From Rheinheimera sp. A13L (GTDB taxonomy: Bacteria > Pseudomonadota > Gammaproteobacteria > Enterobacterales > Alteromonadaceae): a DNA stretch of 64,000 nucleotides. How positions within the stretch are numbered: position 1 is the stretch's first letter; every line of letters starts with the position of its first letter. Below, in pieces: positions 43,133-52,130 of this stretch. The stretch lies in the NCBI RefSeq assembly GCF_000217935.1, contig NZ_AFHI01000012.1, positions 248,001 to 312,000 of the forward strand. Direction: 5' to 3'. The notes under the pieces are model-generated. The model did not search any database and was not told where the DNA came from. It saw only the letters and a program-made list of their open reading frames with translations. Made by a program: the position numbers and the translations under genes.

Positions 43133-45913
43133 ATGAAACATCAGAATCAATACCGTCATCAACTTGTGTCAAAACGCACAGCCTTAAGCCTGGCTGTAGG
43201 TCAATTGCTGTTGGGTTCAGCCATCAGTTTACCTGCCTACGCACAAATGGCAGAAAGCGAGCAGAAAGTAGAAGTCATAGCAGTAAAAGGCACCTACAGT
43301 AAAAGTCTGGAACAAGCCGTTGATATGAAAAAAGAGAACATTGGTTTTTCTGATTCTATTGTAGCCACCGACATTGCCGATTTCCCTGAACAAAACCTGG
43401 CAGAAGCATTGCAACGTATGCCTGGTGTCACTATTGAGCGAAACAAAGGTTTGGGCAGCAAAGTGAACGTGCGAAGCCTCCCTTCTGAATTTACTCATGT
43501 GTCGATCAACAACCTGGCTACAGCCTCTGGCAGTGGTGGTCGTGATGTTGAGTTTGATATTTTTGCCTCTGAAATTATTCAAAGTGTGACTGTGCAAAAA
43601 TCTCCTACTGCTGCCGATGAAGAAGGTGGTATTGCAGGCTCAGTGCAAATTGGTACAGCCAAACCTTTTGATTACAGCTCAGCACAATTTGTGGTCTCTG
43701 CAGAAGGCGCTCATAACTCGATTTCAGAAAAAACCGATCCTAAATTCTCCTTTCTCGCCAGCGACACCATGGGTGATTGGGGCGCGTTAGTGTCTTTCTC
43801 TAAAGCAGAGCGCAGTAACAGAACAGATTCCAACTCTGGGATCAACTTCCGTCCTATGGGCCGTTTCCTTGAAGCTTCAGCACCACGCTCAACTCAGGCT
43901 GCTGCAGTACTGGAACGTGATGCAGGCGTAATTGTCAGTGATTTCAAAGATAAAGACCAAACCAGCCGTATTATTTTCCAGGACAAAGTGGGTGACCGCG
44001 TTTTCCAGAGCGAGCAGGATAAATGGGGCAGCACAGCCTCAGTGCAATACAAACCAAGTTCAAGCTTCAGTCTGACTTTTGATGCCATGTTAGGTGGTTA
44101 TGACAACACTGAAGATGAATACGATGCGGCAGCTTACACTGCATCAAGCCGCAGTACGCTGGAAACTATTCATGCCTACGACGATACCACCCTGGCTGAC
44201 TACGGTATGGTGGTTCTGACTGACGTGTCTTACACCGCCACTCAGCACGAATTTTTAAGCAAAGAACGTATCAACGAAACTGATTTCACTCAGTACAGTG
44301 CCACTATGGACTGGCTGGTCAACGGCTGGGATATCAATGCATTAGCAGGTTACTCAGGTGCAGAAAAAACAGCGGACTACGCCAACCTGAAACACGTGGC
44401 TTATGCTCCATCCCGCAGCCGCTGGACTGCCAATGGCGGTGAAACCGTCAAAAGTGCCAACCCAAACAGCATAGATATGTACAACGCAGCCGACAAATAC
44501 CTGTTTGAAGCTTATGAAACCCAACTGGAAGAAGTGCAGGACGACAAATATGCCGCTCAGCTCGACTTCAAAAAAGAGTTGGAATTATCCATGCTACCAG
44601 CGCTGAGCAGCGTGCAGTTTGGTCTGCGTTATACCGACAAATCCAAAGAGCGTAACTTTGGTGAGATAAAAATTCAGGGCCCTTCAGCAGGCAACAGCTC
44701 CTGGGTAAATACCCGTACATTACAGGACAGTGAACTGGGTTATGTGACTGATATCGCCTCTGGCGGTGGTTACAAAGCCAAAGATCTGAACTGGATGCAG
44801 GTGTCCAACGATTATGCCCGCAGCACCTTCCGCTATGCCGGTTTCTTCACTCCGTTTCAGGATAATCAGTACTACCGTGTTGATGAAGAAGTGACAGCTT
44901 TGTATGCCATGACGAACTTTGATTTTGAGTTAGGTAACTTGCCAGCCAGGTTAAACGCTGGTGTACGTGCAGTAGACACTGCAGTGACCTCTTTTGGTTA
45001 CCACCCAATTCAAAACGAAGATGGCACTACAGGTTACACTGAAGATCCAGTGTCAGCAGACGGCAGCTACAACGACCTGTTACCCAGCTTTAACCTGACA
45101 GTTGAAGTGGCTGAAGATGTGATTTGGCGTACAGCTGCATCAGAAACCTTAATGCGCCCTGCCCTGGGTGATATTGCCTACAAACGTACTGTCAGTTGGA
45201 GTGGTTTCCGTTTTGTCGACGGTAACCCAGGTCTGAAACCAACCACAGCCAGGCAATGGGAAACCGGTCTTGAATGGTATATGGAAAACGGCGGTATTCT
45301 GGCAGCTTCTTACTTCTGGAAAGATATTGAAGGTGTAGTACGTCAAGAGCTGACCGGCATAGTGGAAGACGTAGAAAAACGTAACGCCGACGGCTCATTA
45401 GACGGTTATTACGATTTTGAAGTGTTCCAGCCAGTGAATGCCGAAGGTTCGTACAAAGTGACAGGTCTGGAGCTGATAGCCCAGTTGCCTTTAACTATGC
45501 TCAGCGACTCACTGGAAGGTTTTGGTATTAACGCCAACTACACTATGCTGGACAACAGCTTAACCGGTGCTTCTGACCTGGATATTCCGACACCACCAGA
45601 AGGTTTAGCGGATACAACCTACAACTTTACGCTCTATTACGAAAACGATATCTTTGATGCCCGTCTGTCTTACAACTACAAAGACAAATACGTCGAGTAC
45701 ATTCACCTGAATATGTACCCTGTGTACCGTGACGCTTATGGCCAAACCGACATAGCTTTAGGTTACCAGCTGACGGATAACGTCAAACTGAGCTTAAAAG
45801 GCATCAATATCACAGACGAAGAAACCAGCGGTTACACCATGGATCCGGCTTTTCCTGTGATGAATGAGTTTTCAGGCAGAAGAGTAAGCTTAGGTCTGCG
45901 TGCTGACTTTTAA
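43133..45913 (+). CDS. Large TonB-dependent receptor (TIGR01782-type)
   Basis: A 926-residue outer-membrane receptor. The signal peptide ends PAYAQ; a plug with IATDIADFPEQNLAEALQRM and PGVTIERNKGLGSKVNVRSL matches the Caulobacter-type receptor family (TIGR01782), usually linked to carbohydrate or other non-iron nutrients. The barrel ends RRVSLGLRADF. The start is the ATG at 43133 after AAGGG. A terminator follows at 46060. The next gene is a secreted metallophosphoesterase, hinting at uptake of a phosphorylated compound or its product. Confidence 0.9.
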   Translation: MKHQNQYRHQLVSKRTALSLAVGQLLLGSAISLPAYAQMAESEQKVEVIAVKGTYSKSLEQAVDMKKENIGFSDSIVATDIADFPEQNLAEALQRMPGVTIERNKGLGSKVNVRSLPSEFTHVSINNLATASGSGGRDVEFDIFASEIIQSVTVQKSPTAADEEGGIAGSVQIGTAKPFDYSSAQFVVSAEGAHNSISEKTDPKFSFLASDTMGDWGALVSFSKAERSNRTDSNSGINFRPMGRFLEASAPRSTQAAAVLERDAGVIVSDFKDKDQTSRIIFQDKVGDRVFQSEQDKWGSTASVQYKPSSSFSLTFDAMLGGYDNTEDEYDAAAYTASSRSTLETIHAYDDTTLADYGMVVLTDVSYTATQHEFLSKERINETDFTQYSATMDWLVNGWDINALAGYSGAEKTADYANLKHVAYAPSRSRWTANGGETVKSANPNSIDMYNAADKYLFEAYETQLEEVQDDKYAAQLDFKKELELSMLPALSSVQFGLRYTDKSKERNFGEIKIQGPSAGNSSWVNTRTLQDSELGYVTDIASGGGYKAKDLNWMQVSNDYARSTFRYAGFFTPFQDNQYYRVDEEVTALYAMTNFDFELGNLPARLNAGVRAVDTAVTSFGYHPIQNEDGTTGYTEDPVSADGSYNDLLPSFNLTVEVAEDVIWRTAASETLMRPALGDIAYKRTVSWSGFRFVDGNPGLKPTTARQWETGLEWYMENGGILAASYFWKDIEGVVRQELTGIVEDVEKRNADGSLDGYYDFEVFQPVNAEGSYKVTGLELIAQLPLTMLSDSLEGFGINANYTMLDNSLTGASDLDIPTPPEGLADTTYNFTLYYENDIFDARLSYNYKDKYVEYIHLNMYPVYRDAYGQTDIALGYQLTDNVKLSLKGINITDEETSGYTMDPAFPVMNEFSGRRVSLGLRADF

Positions 45914-45922
45914 ACTTAGGGG

Positions 45923-46050
45923 ATTTACCCTTCGTTCTTGAAGCTGCAGCGTTGTTACCTGCGTGCCCTCGCCCCAGTCACATAGGTAAACTATGCTCCT
46001 GGGGTCTCACGCACTTGTCGCCTAACTGCAACTCCAATTACTTTGGGCAT
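45923..46050. repeat. Palindromic intergenic repeat, copy 2
   Basis: A second copy of the element at 206-345, 128 bp long. Kept parts include TTTACCCTTC, CTTGAAGC, the core CCCCAGTCACATAG with CTATGCTCCTGGGG (45972-46004), CACTTGTCG and CAATTACTTTGGG. It lies right after the TonB receptor stop and just before its terminator. The block between left arm and core is shorter than in copy 1. Confidence 0.8.
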
Positions 46051-46059
46051 AGGCAAGAG

Positions 46060-46084
46060 GCCACAGTATCGCTGTGGCTTTTTT
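46060..46084 (+). terminator. Rho-independent terminator of TonB receptor gene
   Basis: GCCACAG (46060-46066) and CTGTGGC (46072-46078) form a 7-bp stem with a TATCG loop, followed by six Ts. Confidence 0.88.
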
Positions 46085-46111
46085 ATTAGCATTTCAAGGA
46101 AAGCACCACTG

Positions 46112-48106
46112 ATGAAAACCCTTTGTTTTGGCTTGGTATTAGCTTTGTTTGGTTTACCAGCGCTGGCAACCCCGGTAAGCGCGCCAGTACAAATAGCCTT
46201 TTTACCTGATGTGCATTTTCACGACGTGTACGCCCAATTTCCTGACAACAGCTTCAAAGGCCTGCACAGCCAAGCCACAGGCAAAGCAGCTACTATCCGC
46301 ACTATGGCCGCTCAATTGAAATCCACCCGGCTTTTTAACGAAAACTACTTTGCGTTGCGTGCAGCTTTAGACGATCTGGTACGCCGTCATATCAAACTGG
46401 TGGTATTGCCGGGTGATTTCAGCGACGACGGCCAGACTGCCCATATACGAGGACTAAAACAAATACTGCAGCATTACAGCAGCACTCATGGCCTGAAGTT
46501 TTTACTGACCTTGGGCAATCACGACCCGGTACGGCCTTATGCCCAAAGCGCAGGTAAACCTGACTACTTAGGAGCTGATGGCAGGCCTTTAGCTATTTAT
46601 AGCCCTGGCTCTGAACCTTGTGCTGGCAAAGATAAAAACGTGATTTGCACTGAAGAGGTAAAAGAGCTGGGGTACCTTGAGCTCATGACAGAGCTGTCGG
46701 ATTTTGGCTTTTACCCCAAAGCAGATGATCTGTATTGGGAAACACCTTTTAGCAGCTACTCAAACACGAATTACAGTTACAGCCAGGCTTTGGCCCAATC
46801 AGATTTAACCAAACGTCAGTTTGAAATTTGTTTGCAAGGTGCTGGTGGCGTTTTTAAAAAACCAGAGTACAGCCACTGCCAGTTTATTCCTGATGCCAGT
46901 TATCTGGTGGAGCCTGTTCAGGGCCTCTGGTTGCTGGCCATAGATGCCAATGTGTATAAACCTAAAGCAAATGATCAGGGCAAAGGCCGTCAAGCTGCAG
47001 CTTTTGAAGGCTCAGGTAATGCCGGTTACAACGCTATGTTTGACTATAAACCTGCTGTGATGCAGTGGGTGAAACATGTGGCTGAACGTGCCAAAGCTCA
47101 GGGCAAAACCCTGATCACTTTTAGCCATTATCCGATGATTGAGTTTTATCAGGGCCAGACAACGCAGATAGCCACATTGTTAGGTGAAAAACGTGGCCAG
47201 CTATCACGTAGCCCACAGCAACAAATCAGCCATCAATTAGCTGATTTAGGCGTACAGCTGCATATAGGGGGTCATATGCATTTAAATAATACGGCAGTGG
47301 TGAAGTCGAACAGCGGCAATAGCTTAATCAATATACAGGCCCCTTCTTTAGCCGCTTATGTGCCCGCCTATAAATTGCTGACACTGGTCAGCAAAGAGCA
47401 AGTCAAGGTGCAAACCATAGTACTGGAGCAGGTACCGGGTTTTGATCAACTGTTTGAGCATTACCAAAAAGAGTGGTTGCAGTTAAAAGAGGACAAAATG
47501 CCATTATGGGATCTCAGCATTTTGCAGTCGAAAAGCTATCGTGATTTTGCCAATGGCCATTTACGCGAACTAACCCGCTTACGCTTTTTGCCTGACGACT
47601 GGCCGGACGAACTGAGGCAGTTACTGCTGAGTTTAAATGGCGAACAAATGTTAGTGCTCTCAGAGCTCAACAGCAGTGTCACTCTGGAGGAATTTTCCCC
47701 AGCTATGTTGCAGCAATTGAGTCAAAGCCCTGAATGGCAAAAAGCCAGACAAAAGGCAAAAACTAAGGCTGCCACAGCGGGTTTAAAACTGGAAGACTTA
47801 GCCCACTGGACAGGCTTTGATTTAGTACTGGATTTTTACCGCTTACAAAATGCCGGTGAACTGGCTTTAGCTGATATTTCTGCACAGCGCCTGCAGCACT
47901 ATGGCTTTTTTACCGCTCTGTTGCAGCAAACAACCACAAGCCCCCAGGCTCAGAACTGGGCAAACTGGACCCTGCCCCAGTATTGCCACAACAAATTTGC
48001 CAGCTTATTTCAGATCATCCAAGGGTTTTTACAAGGCCCACCCAATGGAGATTTTCTATTGAATATGCAAACAGGCGAATTAACCTCTCTGAGTGTGGTG
48101 CCTTAG
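46112..48106 (+). CDS. Exported metallophosphoesterase
   Basis: A 664-residue calcineurin-like phosphoesterase with a signal peptide (MKTLCFGLVLALFGLPALA). All core motifs are present: FLPDVHFHD, LPGDFSDDG, TLGNHDPV, FSHYPM and GGHMHLNN. Extra segments after GNHD (with two to three Cys, possibly a disulfide) and a helical C-terminal third of about 200 residues make it larger than simple phosphatases. It would hydrolyse phosphate esters, perhaps nucleotides or phospholipid-type substrates, in the periplasm. The ATG at 46112 has AAGGAAAG upstream. It follows the TonB receptor but lies behind its terminator. Confidence 0.9.
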   Translation: MKTLCFGLVLALFGLPALATPVSAPVQIAFLPDVHFHDVYAQFPDNSFKGLHSQATGKAATIRTMAAQLKSTRLFNENYFALRAALDDLVRRHIKLVVLPGDFSDDGQTAHIRGLKQILQHYSSTHGLKFLLTLGNHDPVRPYAQSAGKPDYLGADGRPLAIYSPGSEPCAGKDKNVICTEEVKELGYLELMTELSDFGFYPKADDLYWETPFSSYSNTNYSYSQALAQSDLTKRQFEICLQGAGGVFKKPEYSHCQFIPDASYLVEPVQGLWLLAIDANVYKPKANDQGKGRQAAAFEGSGNAGYNAMFDYKPAVMQWVKHVAERAKAQGKTLITFSHYPMIEFYQGQTTQIATLLGEKRGQLSRSPQQQISHQLADLGVQLHIGGHMHLNNTAVVKSNSGNSLINIQAPSLAAYVPAYKLLTLVSKEQVKVQTIVLEQVPGFDQLFEHYQKEWLQLKEDKMPLWDLSILQSKSYRDFANGHLRELTRLRFLPDDWPDELRQLLLSLNGEQMLVLSELNSSVTLEEFSPAMLQQLSQSPEWQKARQKAKTKAATAGLKLEDLAHWTGFDLVLDFYRLQNAGELALADISAQRLQHYGFFTALLQQTTTSPQAQNWANWTLPQYCHNKFASLFQIIQGFLQGPPNGDFLLNMQTGELTSLSVVP

Positions 48107-48127
48107 CGCCACACTTAGAGCCTGAAG

Positions 48128-48568
48128 TCATAGCGGCAATTGTTCCAAATGCCTTAACTGGTCTTTTAACCTGTTGATCTCAGTGCTGGTTTCTTCCAGC
48201 TTTTTACGGTATTTCACTACTTTATCTTTTTTGCCATCCTGCTCTGCTTGCTGCAGATCGGCCTGATACTTCACCAAATCTTTATTCGCATCAGCAAGCT
48301 GCTTTGTTAAATCATCTTTTAATTTATTGTCACTGCAGTGGGTTCTGGCGTTATCCAAAGCCATTTGCAAACCCGTCACCTGACTGTTATCACCTGTTTG
48401 TTTCGCCAGATTAAGCTGGGTTTCTATCTGACAAATTTTTTGTTCACAGCCTTTTAAAGCACTGCAACTGGCTTGTGTCTGAGCAACAACAGGAGTAACT
48501 GTTATTAAAAGTGCCAAAGTCAGAGGTGTAAACAACTGATTTGGAAAAATAATTGATGTAAGCGTCAT
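48128..48568 (-). CDS. DUF1090 (YqjC-like) periplasmic protein
   Basis: A 146-residue exported protein. After a signal peptide ending VVAQ comes the DUF1090 start (CSALKGCEQKICQIETQLNLA in part, with three Cys), then a long helical, coiled-coil region (about 60-140). YqjC in E. coli is a small periplasmic protein of unknown role linked to envelope stress. The ATG at 48568 has GAAGGA upstream and is preferred over one six codons earlier. The gene converges with the metallophosphoesterase; an AGTGTGG...CCACACT hairpin (48092-48115) overlaps the other gene's stop. Confidence 0.88.
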   Translation of the reverse strand: MTLTSIIFPNQLFTPLTLALLITVTPVVAQTQASCSALKGCEQKICQIETQLNLAKQTGDNSQVTGLQMALDNARTHCSDNKLKDDLTKQLADANKDLVKYQADLQQAEQDGKKDKVVKYRKKLEETSTEINRLKDQLRHLEQLPL

Positions 48569-48651
48569 TTCAGTTTCCTTCTTCAAGACGGTTGAGTGCG
48601 ATTAAATATCACACCAGTCTTTGAGACTAACAGCCCCTGCTGAACTGAAAC

Positions 48652-48972
48652 TTAAGCTTTGTGATAGCGGAAATAAGCCAGGATGGCAGCAAGGACAGGT
48701 AAGACGGAAACAGCCAACAGGGAAATAACCATTTGGTTTTCTGTCAGTAGTTGCAAAGCCAGGCCAGCAGCAATCAACATAATGGCCACACCCAATAGCA
48801 GTACACTAAAGCCAACTAACCTTGCATAAGCTACCGGATTGCTTATTTTACTCTCATTCCAGCCTGCTATCAGATGGCGCTGCTGTTTCACTGCGATCAG
48901 ATAACCAGAAATAATACAGGGCAAAGCACCTGCCACTATCAAGATTGCCACTCCCGCCCAGATGTTATCCAT
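48652..48972 (-). CDS. Small membrane protein, DUF3784-like
   Basis: A 106-residue protein with three TM helices. The segment CIISGYLIAVKQQRHLIAGW near residue 19-38 resembles the conserved loop of DUF3784 proteins (uncertain), where a GxxLIAG pattern follows the first helix. AGGAGG sits in front of the ATG at 48972. The preceding HHH gene ends 21 bp upstream on the same strand, so the two are likely cotranscribed. Function unknown. Confidence 0.7.
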   Translation of the reverse strand: MDNIWAGVAILIVAGALPCIISGYLIAVKQQRHLIAGWNESKISNPVAYARLVGFSVLLLGVAIMLIAAGLALQLLTENQMVISLLAVSVLPVLAAILAYFRYHKA

Positions 48973-48993
48973 ATCCGCCTCCTGAATGTTTTA

Positions 48994-49230
48994 TTACAAA
49001 GCCTGAGCTGAACCTTGAATGGCAGCTTCAATAGCAGCCAAAGCCTGTGGACTGTTTTTCCAGCAGCTGGTTCTGAGCATAGAGGCCACCCGTTCAGCAA
49101 TTTCGGCAGCACTGTGGCTGGCCAGTTTTTCAAAAGAATCCAGACCAATTTGCTCAAAGCGTTGGATCACAGCAGGGCCTACGCCTTTTAGCTGCAATAA
49201 AGCGGTTTTTTCCTGTTCGCTAAAAGCCAC
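48994..49230 (-). CDS. Helix-hairpin-helix small protein
   Basis: A 78-residue protein built around a helix-hairpin-helix motif (LKGVGPAVIQRFEQIGLDSF, about 14-33), similar to the C-terminal domain of TfoX and to small HHH proteins that bind DNA non-specifically. The start is a GTG at 49230 with an excellent AAGGAGA; the longer frame upstream has no ribosome site. It begins a two-gene transcript with the small membrane protein downstream. Its role is not known. Confidence 0.78.
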   Translation of the reverse strand: MAFSEQEKTALLQLKGVGPAVIQRFEQIGLDSFEKLASHSAAEIAERVASMLRTSCWKNSPQALAAIEAAIQGSAQAL

Positions 49231-49320
49231 GTCAGTCTCCTTGCTGGTATTTGATGTTAACTGCGTTATAACATACCAGTACCACGGCTGTGAATTACAG
49301 CCAAGCAAAAATAACGGAAT

Positions 49321-49352
49321 GAAAACAAAGTGCTGCAGTCAGACTGCAGCAC
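49321..49352 (-). terminator. Rho-independent terminator of NPP1 gene
   Basis: On the minus strand GTGCTGCAG and CTGCAGCAC pair over 9 bp with a 5-base loop, followed by TTTGTTTTC. It lies about 20 bp beyond the NPP1 stop. Confidence 0.8.
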
Positions 49353-49370
49353 GCAGAAGAGGACGGATCA

Positions 49371-50327
49371 TCAGTAGCTGTCTTTAATCTCCTGATAAAT
49401 ACCGGGGTAGTTTGCCTGTAACTCTTTGGCTTTGGTGGTGGCAATATCATCCCAGTTAAACCAGATGTTGACCCACAACGCATCAGAACGAGGCACATTG
49501 TTATTCGCCTGATCCATGATCAAGGCATCATTCCGGGTTTTAAAGCTGGCTGAACCAAAGTTCGATTGCTCCAGCGCGATGCGGTATTGCGTATTGCGCT
49601 CATGGCGGCTGCGTTCATTCGAGTCCCACACAGCTACAGCACGGTAGTGGCTGATAATATTAGGCGCATAAAACTCGCCCCAGTTGCCCAGAAACTCCAC
49701 ATTGGCTTTATCCGTTGCATTGGCAAACCGAAAGGCATGGGTGCGGATGCCGTGTTTGTGATACACCACCAGCGGATGACCATTGTGTTGCTGTAAGGTG
49801 TTCATAGCTCGGGTATCAAAGTTACCATGAGCACTGGTGGATACATGGCTGACAAATTCCTGATTATGACCTTTCAGAGTCCAGACAATCACAGTTTCCA
49901 CATCATGACGATGGCCACCTAAAAAGGTGAAGTGCACCGCCTGATCTTTCTCAAAATACAGCTCATAAAAATGCGCACAACGCTCCCAGCCATCCGTACC
50001 TTGCTGGCATAACTGTCTGTGAATGGTATTGGCGGTATTACCCCAGCCTGCATCACGACAGCCACCATAATAACTGGATGTTGCTGCTAAACCCGGGTTC
50101 TGGCGTAAGGATCCATAGCGGTGAAATGGGGTGCCCGGATAACAGCCATCCGAGTCAAAATCAAAAGTAGGGTGAAATTTTCTGACCTGGCCTTCGTTAT
50201 AGGCGGTAATGGCCGTATCCCAGCTTGGGAATTCATCCGCATTAGCTGTATTAAGGTTAAAAAAAGCCAACAAAACTAAACAGCTTTTTACTGTCGTTAA
50301 GGTAATTAATTTGAATCTACTGAACAC
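49371..50327 (-). CDS. NPP1/NLP-like secreted protein
   Basis: A 318-residue exported protein of the necrosis-inducing (NPP1, Nep1-like) family. The leader (VFSRFKLITLTTVKSCLVLL to NANAD) starts at a GTG with GGAGG seven bases upstream; the longest frame adds 39 unlikely codons. The family heptapeptide appears as GHRHDVE instead of GHRHDWE, keeping the His, Asp and Glu that bind the cation in cytolytic NLPs but changing the Trp. Four Cys in the first third (GCYPG, GGCRD, QLCQQ, ERCAH) suggest disulfides. Plant-type NLPs permeabilise membranes by binding sphingolipids; whether this one is toxic is open. Confidence 0.9.
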   Translation of the reverse strand: MFSRFKLITLTTVKSCLVLLAFFNLNTANADEFPSWDTAITAYNEGQVRKFHPTFDFDSDGCYPGTPFHRYGSLRQNPGLAATSSYYGGCRDAGWGNTANTIHRQLCQQGTDGWERCAHFYELYFEKDQAVHFTFLGGHRHDVETVIVWTLKGHNQEFVSHVSTSAHGNFDTRAMNTLQQHNGHPLVVYHKHGIRTHAFRFANATDKANVEFLGNWGEFYAPNIISHYRAVAVWDSNERSRHERNTQYRIALEQSNFGSASFKTRNDALIMDQANNNVPRSDALWVNIWFNWDDIATTKAKELQANYPGIYQEIKDSY

Positions 50328-50489
50328 GGGTTGGACCTCCGGTTGATCATTGTTGTTGTGTGAACTCAACTCCGCCTTCTGGAAAAAAAGCGAAATCAGA
50401 AACAACAGACTAAGGTCCGGTACATGACAACATGAGGTCATCATGAAAATTTAATAAAAGGGCAGACAAGAAAACGTCAGGAGTCGTTA

Positions 50490-52127
50490 TCACCTGAGCA
50501 ATTTTCTGATGTAGGCCCCGACAAAAGTTGTGATAAAAAACACGCCAACATAACTTTGCAATGCCACCAGAAACAATAGATCATTTTTTGAATCTAAAGA
50601 TGCAGCCCAGGAGCCAAAAAAGGCACCGCTAAAACTCTGAATACTTAATAAAAAGCTTTCTTTCACAGCAAGTGCATTTGGGCTCAGAAAATACAGCGCT
50701 GCAAAAAGAATAATCACTATCAGAGATGATAAAGCTATATTGGAAATTCGTACTCCCCAACCAAACACACGGCCTAAAAAAAACTTAGTTAAAATGCCAG
50801 AAGCTGACACATCCCTCATATGAAAAAACGCCATATCTTCATAAGCTAATTTACCAGTATCATGAAACCAGTGCTTTAGGTTCGAATACTGCTCCTCCAT
50901 ACTTTTGCTGGAGTTGTGTTTGACTAATCCGGCAAATTCGCGGGGTGAAAAAAATCTGAACTTAGCTTTCCCAACAAAAACCTCTGGCACGTTAGTGTAA
51001 AAGCGGGCAGATATAAATCTATACAGATCAATGCCTTCACTCTTAGCTGTTTTAAGGTCTTCCAAATAAGTACATTGAGAAACAGAACTGTTCGCCAAAG
51101 AAAGTTGGGATTGAATATCGCAGTTTTCCAGTTTCAGGTTTCTGGCAACCATCACCTCAGACAAACTGACCCTCTGCACAACCTTCATATTTTTAAGCTC
51201 AATGTCTTTTTGCACATGGCTTGATAAAACAATTACATTTTTCGCTGTTAAATCAGATAAATATAAAGCATTCAATTCGGCACTTTGTATAGTGACGGTT
51301 TCGAACTCATAACCAAAGACTCTGATGTCAGCAGTGCTTCTGGTCAGGTTCGCTTTTTCATTTTGATAACATTCTGTCCCAATACAAAGATAACCTACCG
51401 GCATTTTGATCTCAGATACCTCATCCTGACGGTTAAATAACTGGATCTCCGATCTGAAATCTCCACCAATACTCAGTACCCCTGCGACAGAAACTTCATT
51501 GAGCCAGACCATATCTGATGGCCCTTTCACGCCAAGATCAAGATAGATGTTCCGGCAATAAACGCCACGCAGGGATAAACCGCCTTCCCCATAAAAGCAG
51601 GCTGATTCCAGGTGCACCGAACCGACTAAATGGCAGGCTTTCAAACTAAAGTGTTTATAAAAAGTACAGTGAGGAAACCATACCGATTTGCTAAAGGTTG
51701 AACTCGTCAGTCTGAAATTGTCCAAAAAGGTGCATTGGCAAAACAACAGATCCTGTTCAAAGTGCAAACCGGACAAATGAATTTCCTCAAATTCACACTG
51801 GTAAAAAATCAGGGTTTTGTCGGATGAACTGGCAAACACAGCCGCCAGGCTTTGTGAGGTGAATTTTATACCGCTAAATTCGGCAGTGTTTGCTGTCACC
51901 GCGGGACCATCAACCTGAAGAGCTGACAGCCTGATACCTCGAAAGCAATTGTCTGGTTGCGTAATATCCTGGAATTGCATCAGGTAACTATGGTTTTGTG
52001 TCAGCTGGGTGACACTGAATTTCTTTAGTTCAGTCCAGTAGCAGAAGCGGATATCACCCACAGAGTTCATTAATAAAGAAAAGCGGTGATTCACCTTGTC
52101 TTCGTAAATACATTTCAGTGCTTCCAA
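50490..52127 (-). CDS. Beta-helix (pentapeptide-like) protein with two-TM channel domain
   Basis: A 545-residue protein. Residues about 75-390 are irregular repeats with Cys and Phe at regular steps (CEFEEIHLSG, CTFLDNFRLT, CTFYKHFSLK), like a pentapeptide or right-handed beta-helix. The last 100 residues hold two TM helices (ALSSLIVIILFAALYFLS and SYVGVFFITTFVGAYI) around a re-entrant segment SFLLSIQSFSGAFFG. This aligns with the pore of two-TM potassium channels, but GAFFG stands where TVGYG is expected. The start is a TTG at 52127 with GGAG inside the end of the MBL gene, 3 bp away, so translation is coupled. No named family is certain. Confidence 0.7.
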   Translation of the reverse strand: MEALKCIYEDKVNHRFSLLMNSVGDIRFCYWTELKKFSVTQLTQNHSYLMQFQDITQPDNCFRGIRLSALQVDGPAVTANTAEFSGIKFTSQSLAAVFASSSDKTLIFYQCEFEEIHLSGLHFEQDLLFCQCTFLDNFRLTSSTFSKSVWFPHCTFYKHFSLKACHLVGSVHLESACFYGEGGLSLRGVYCRNIYLDLGVKGPSDMVWLNEVSVAGVLSIGGDFRSEIQLFNRQDEVSEIKMPVGYLCIGTECYQNEKANLTRSTADIRVFGYEFETVTIQSAELNALYLSDLTAKNVIVLSSHVQKDIELKNMKVVQRVSLSEVMVARNLKLENCDIQSQLSLANSSVSQCTYLEDLKTAKSEGIDLYRFISARFYTNVPEVFVGKAKFRFFSPREFAGLVKHNSSKSMEEQYSNLKHWFHDTGKLAYEDMAFFHMRDVSASGILTKFFLGRVFGWGVRISNIALSSLIVIILFAALYFLSPNALAVKESFLLSIQSFSGAFFGSWAASLDSKNDLLFLVALQSYVGVFFITTFVGAYIRKLLR

Positions 52128-52130
52128 TGC

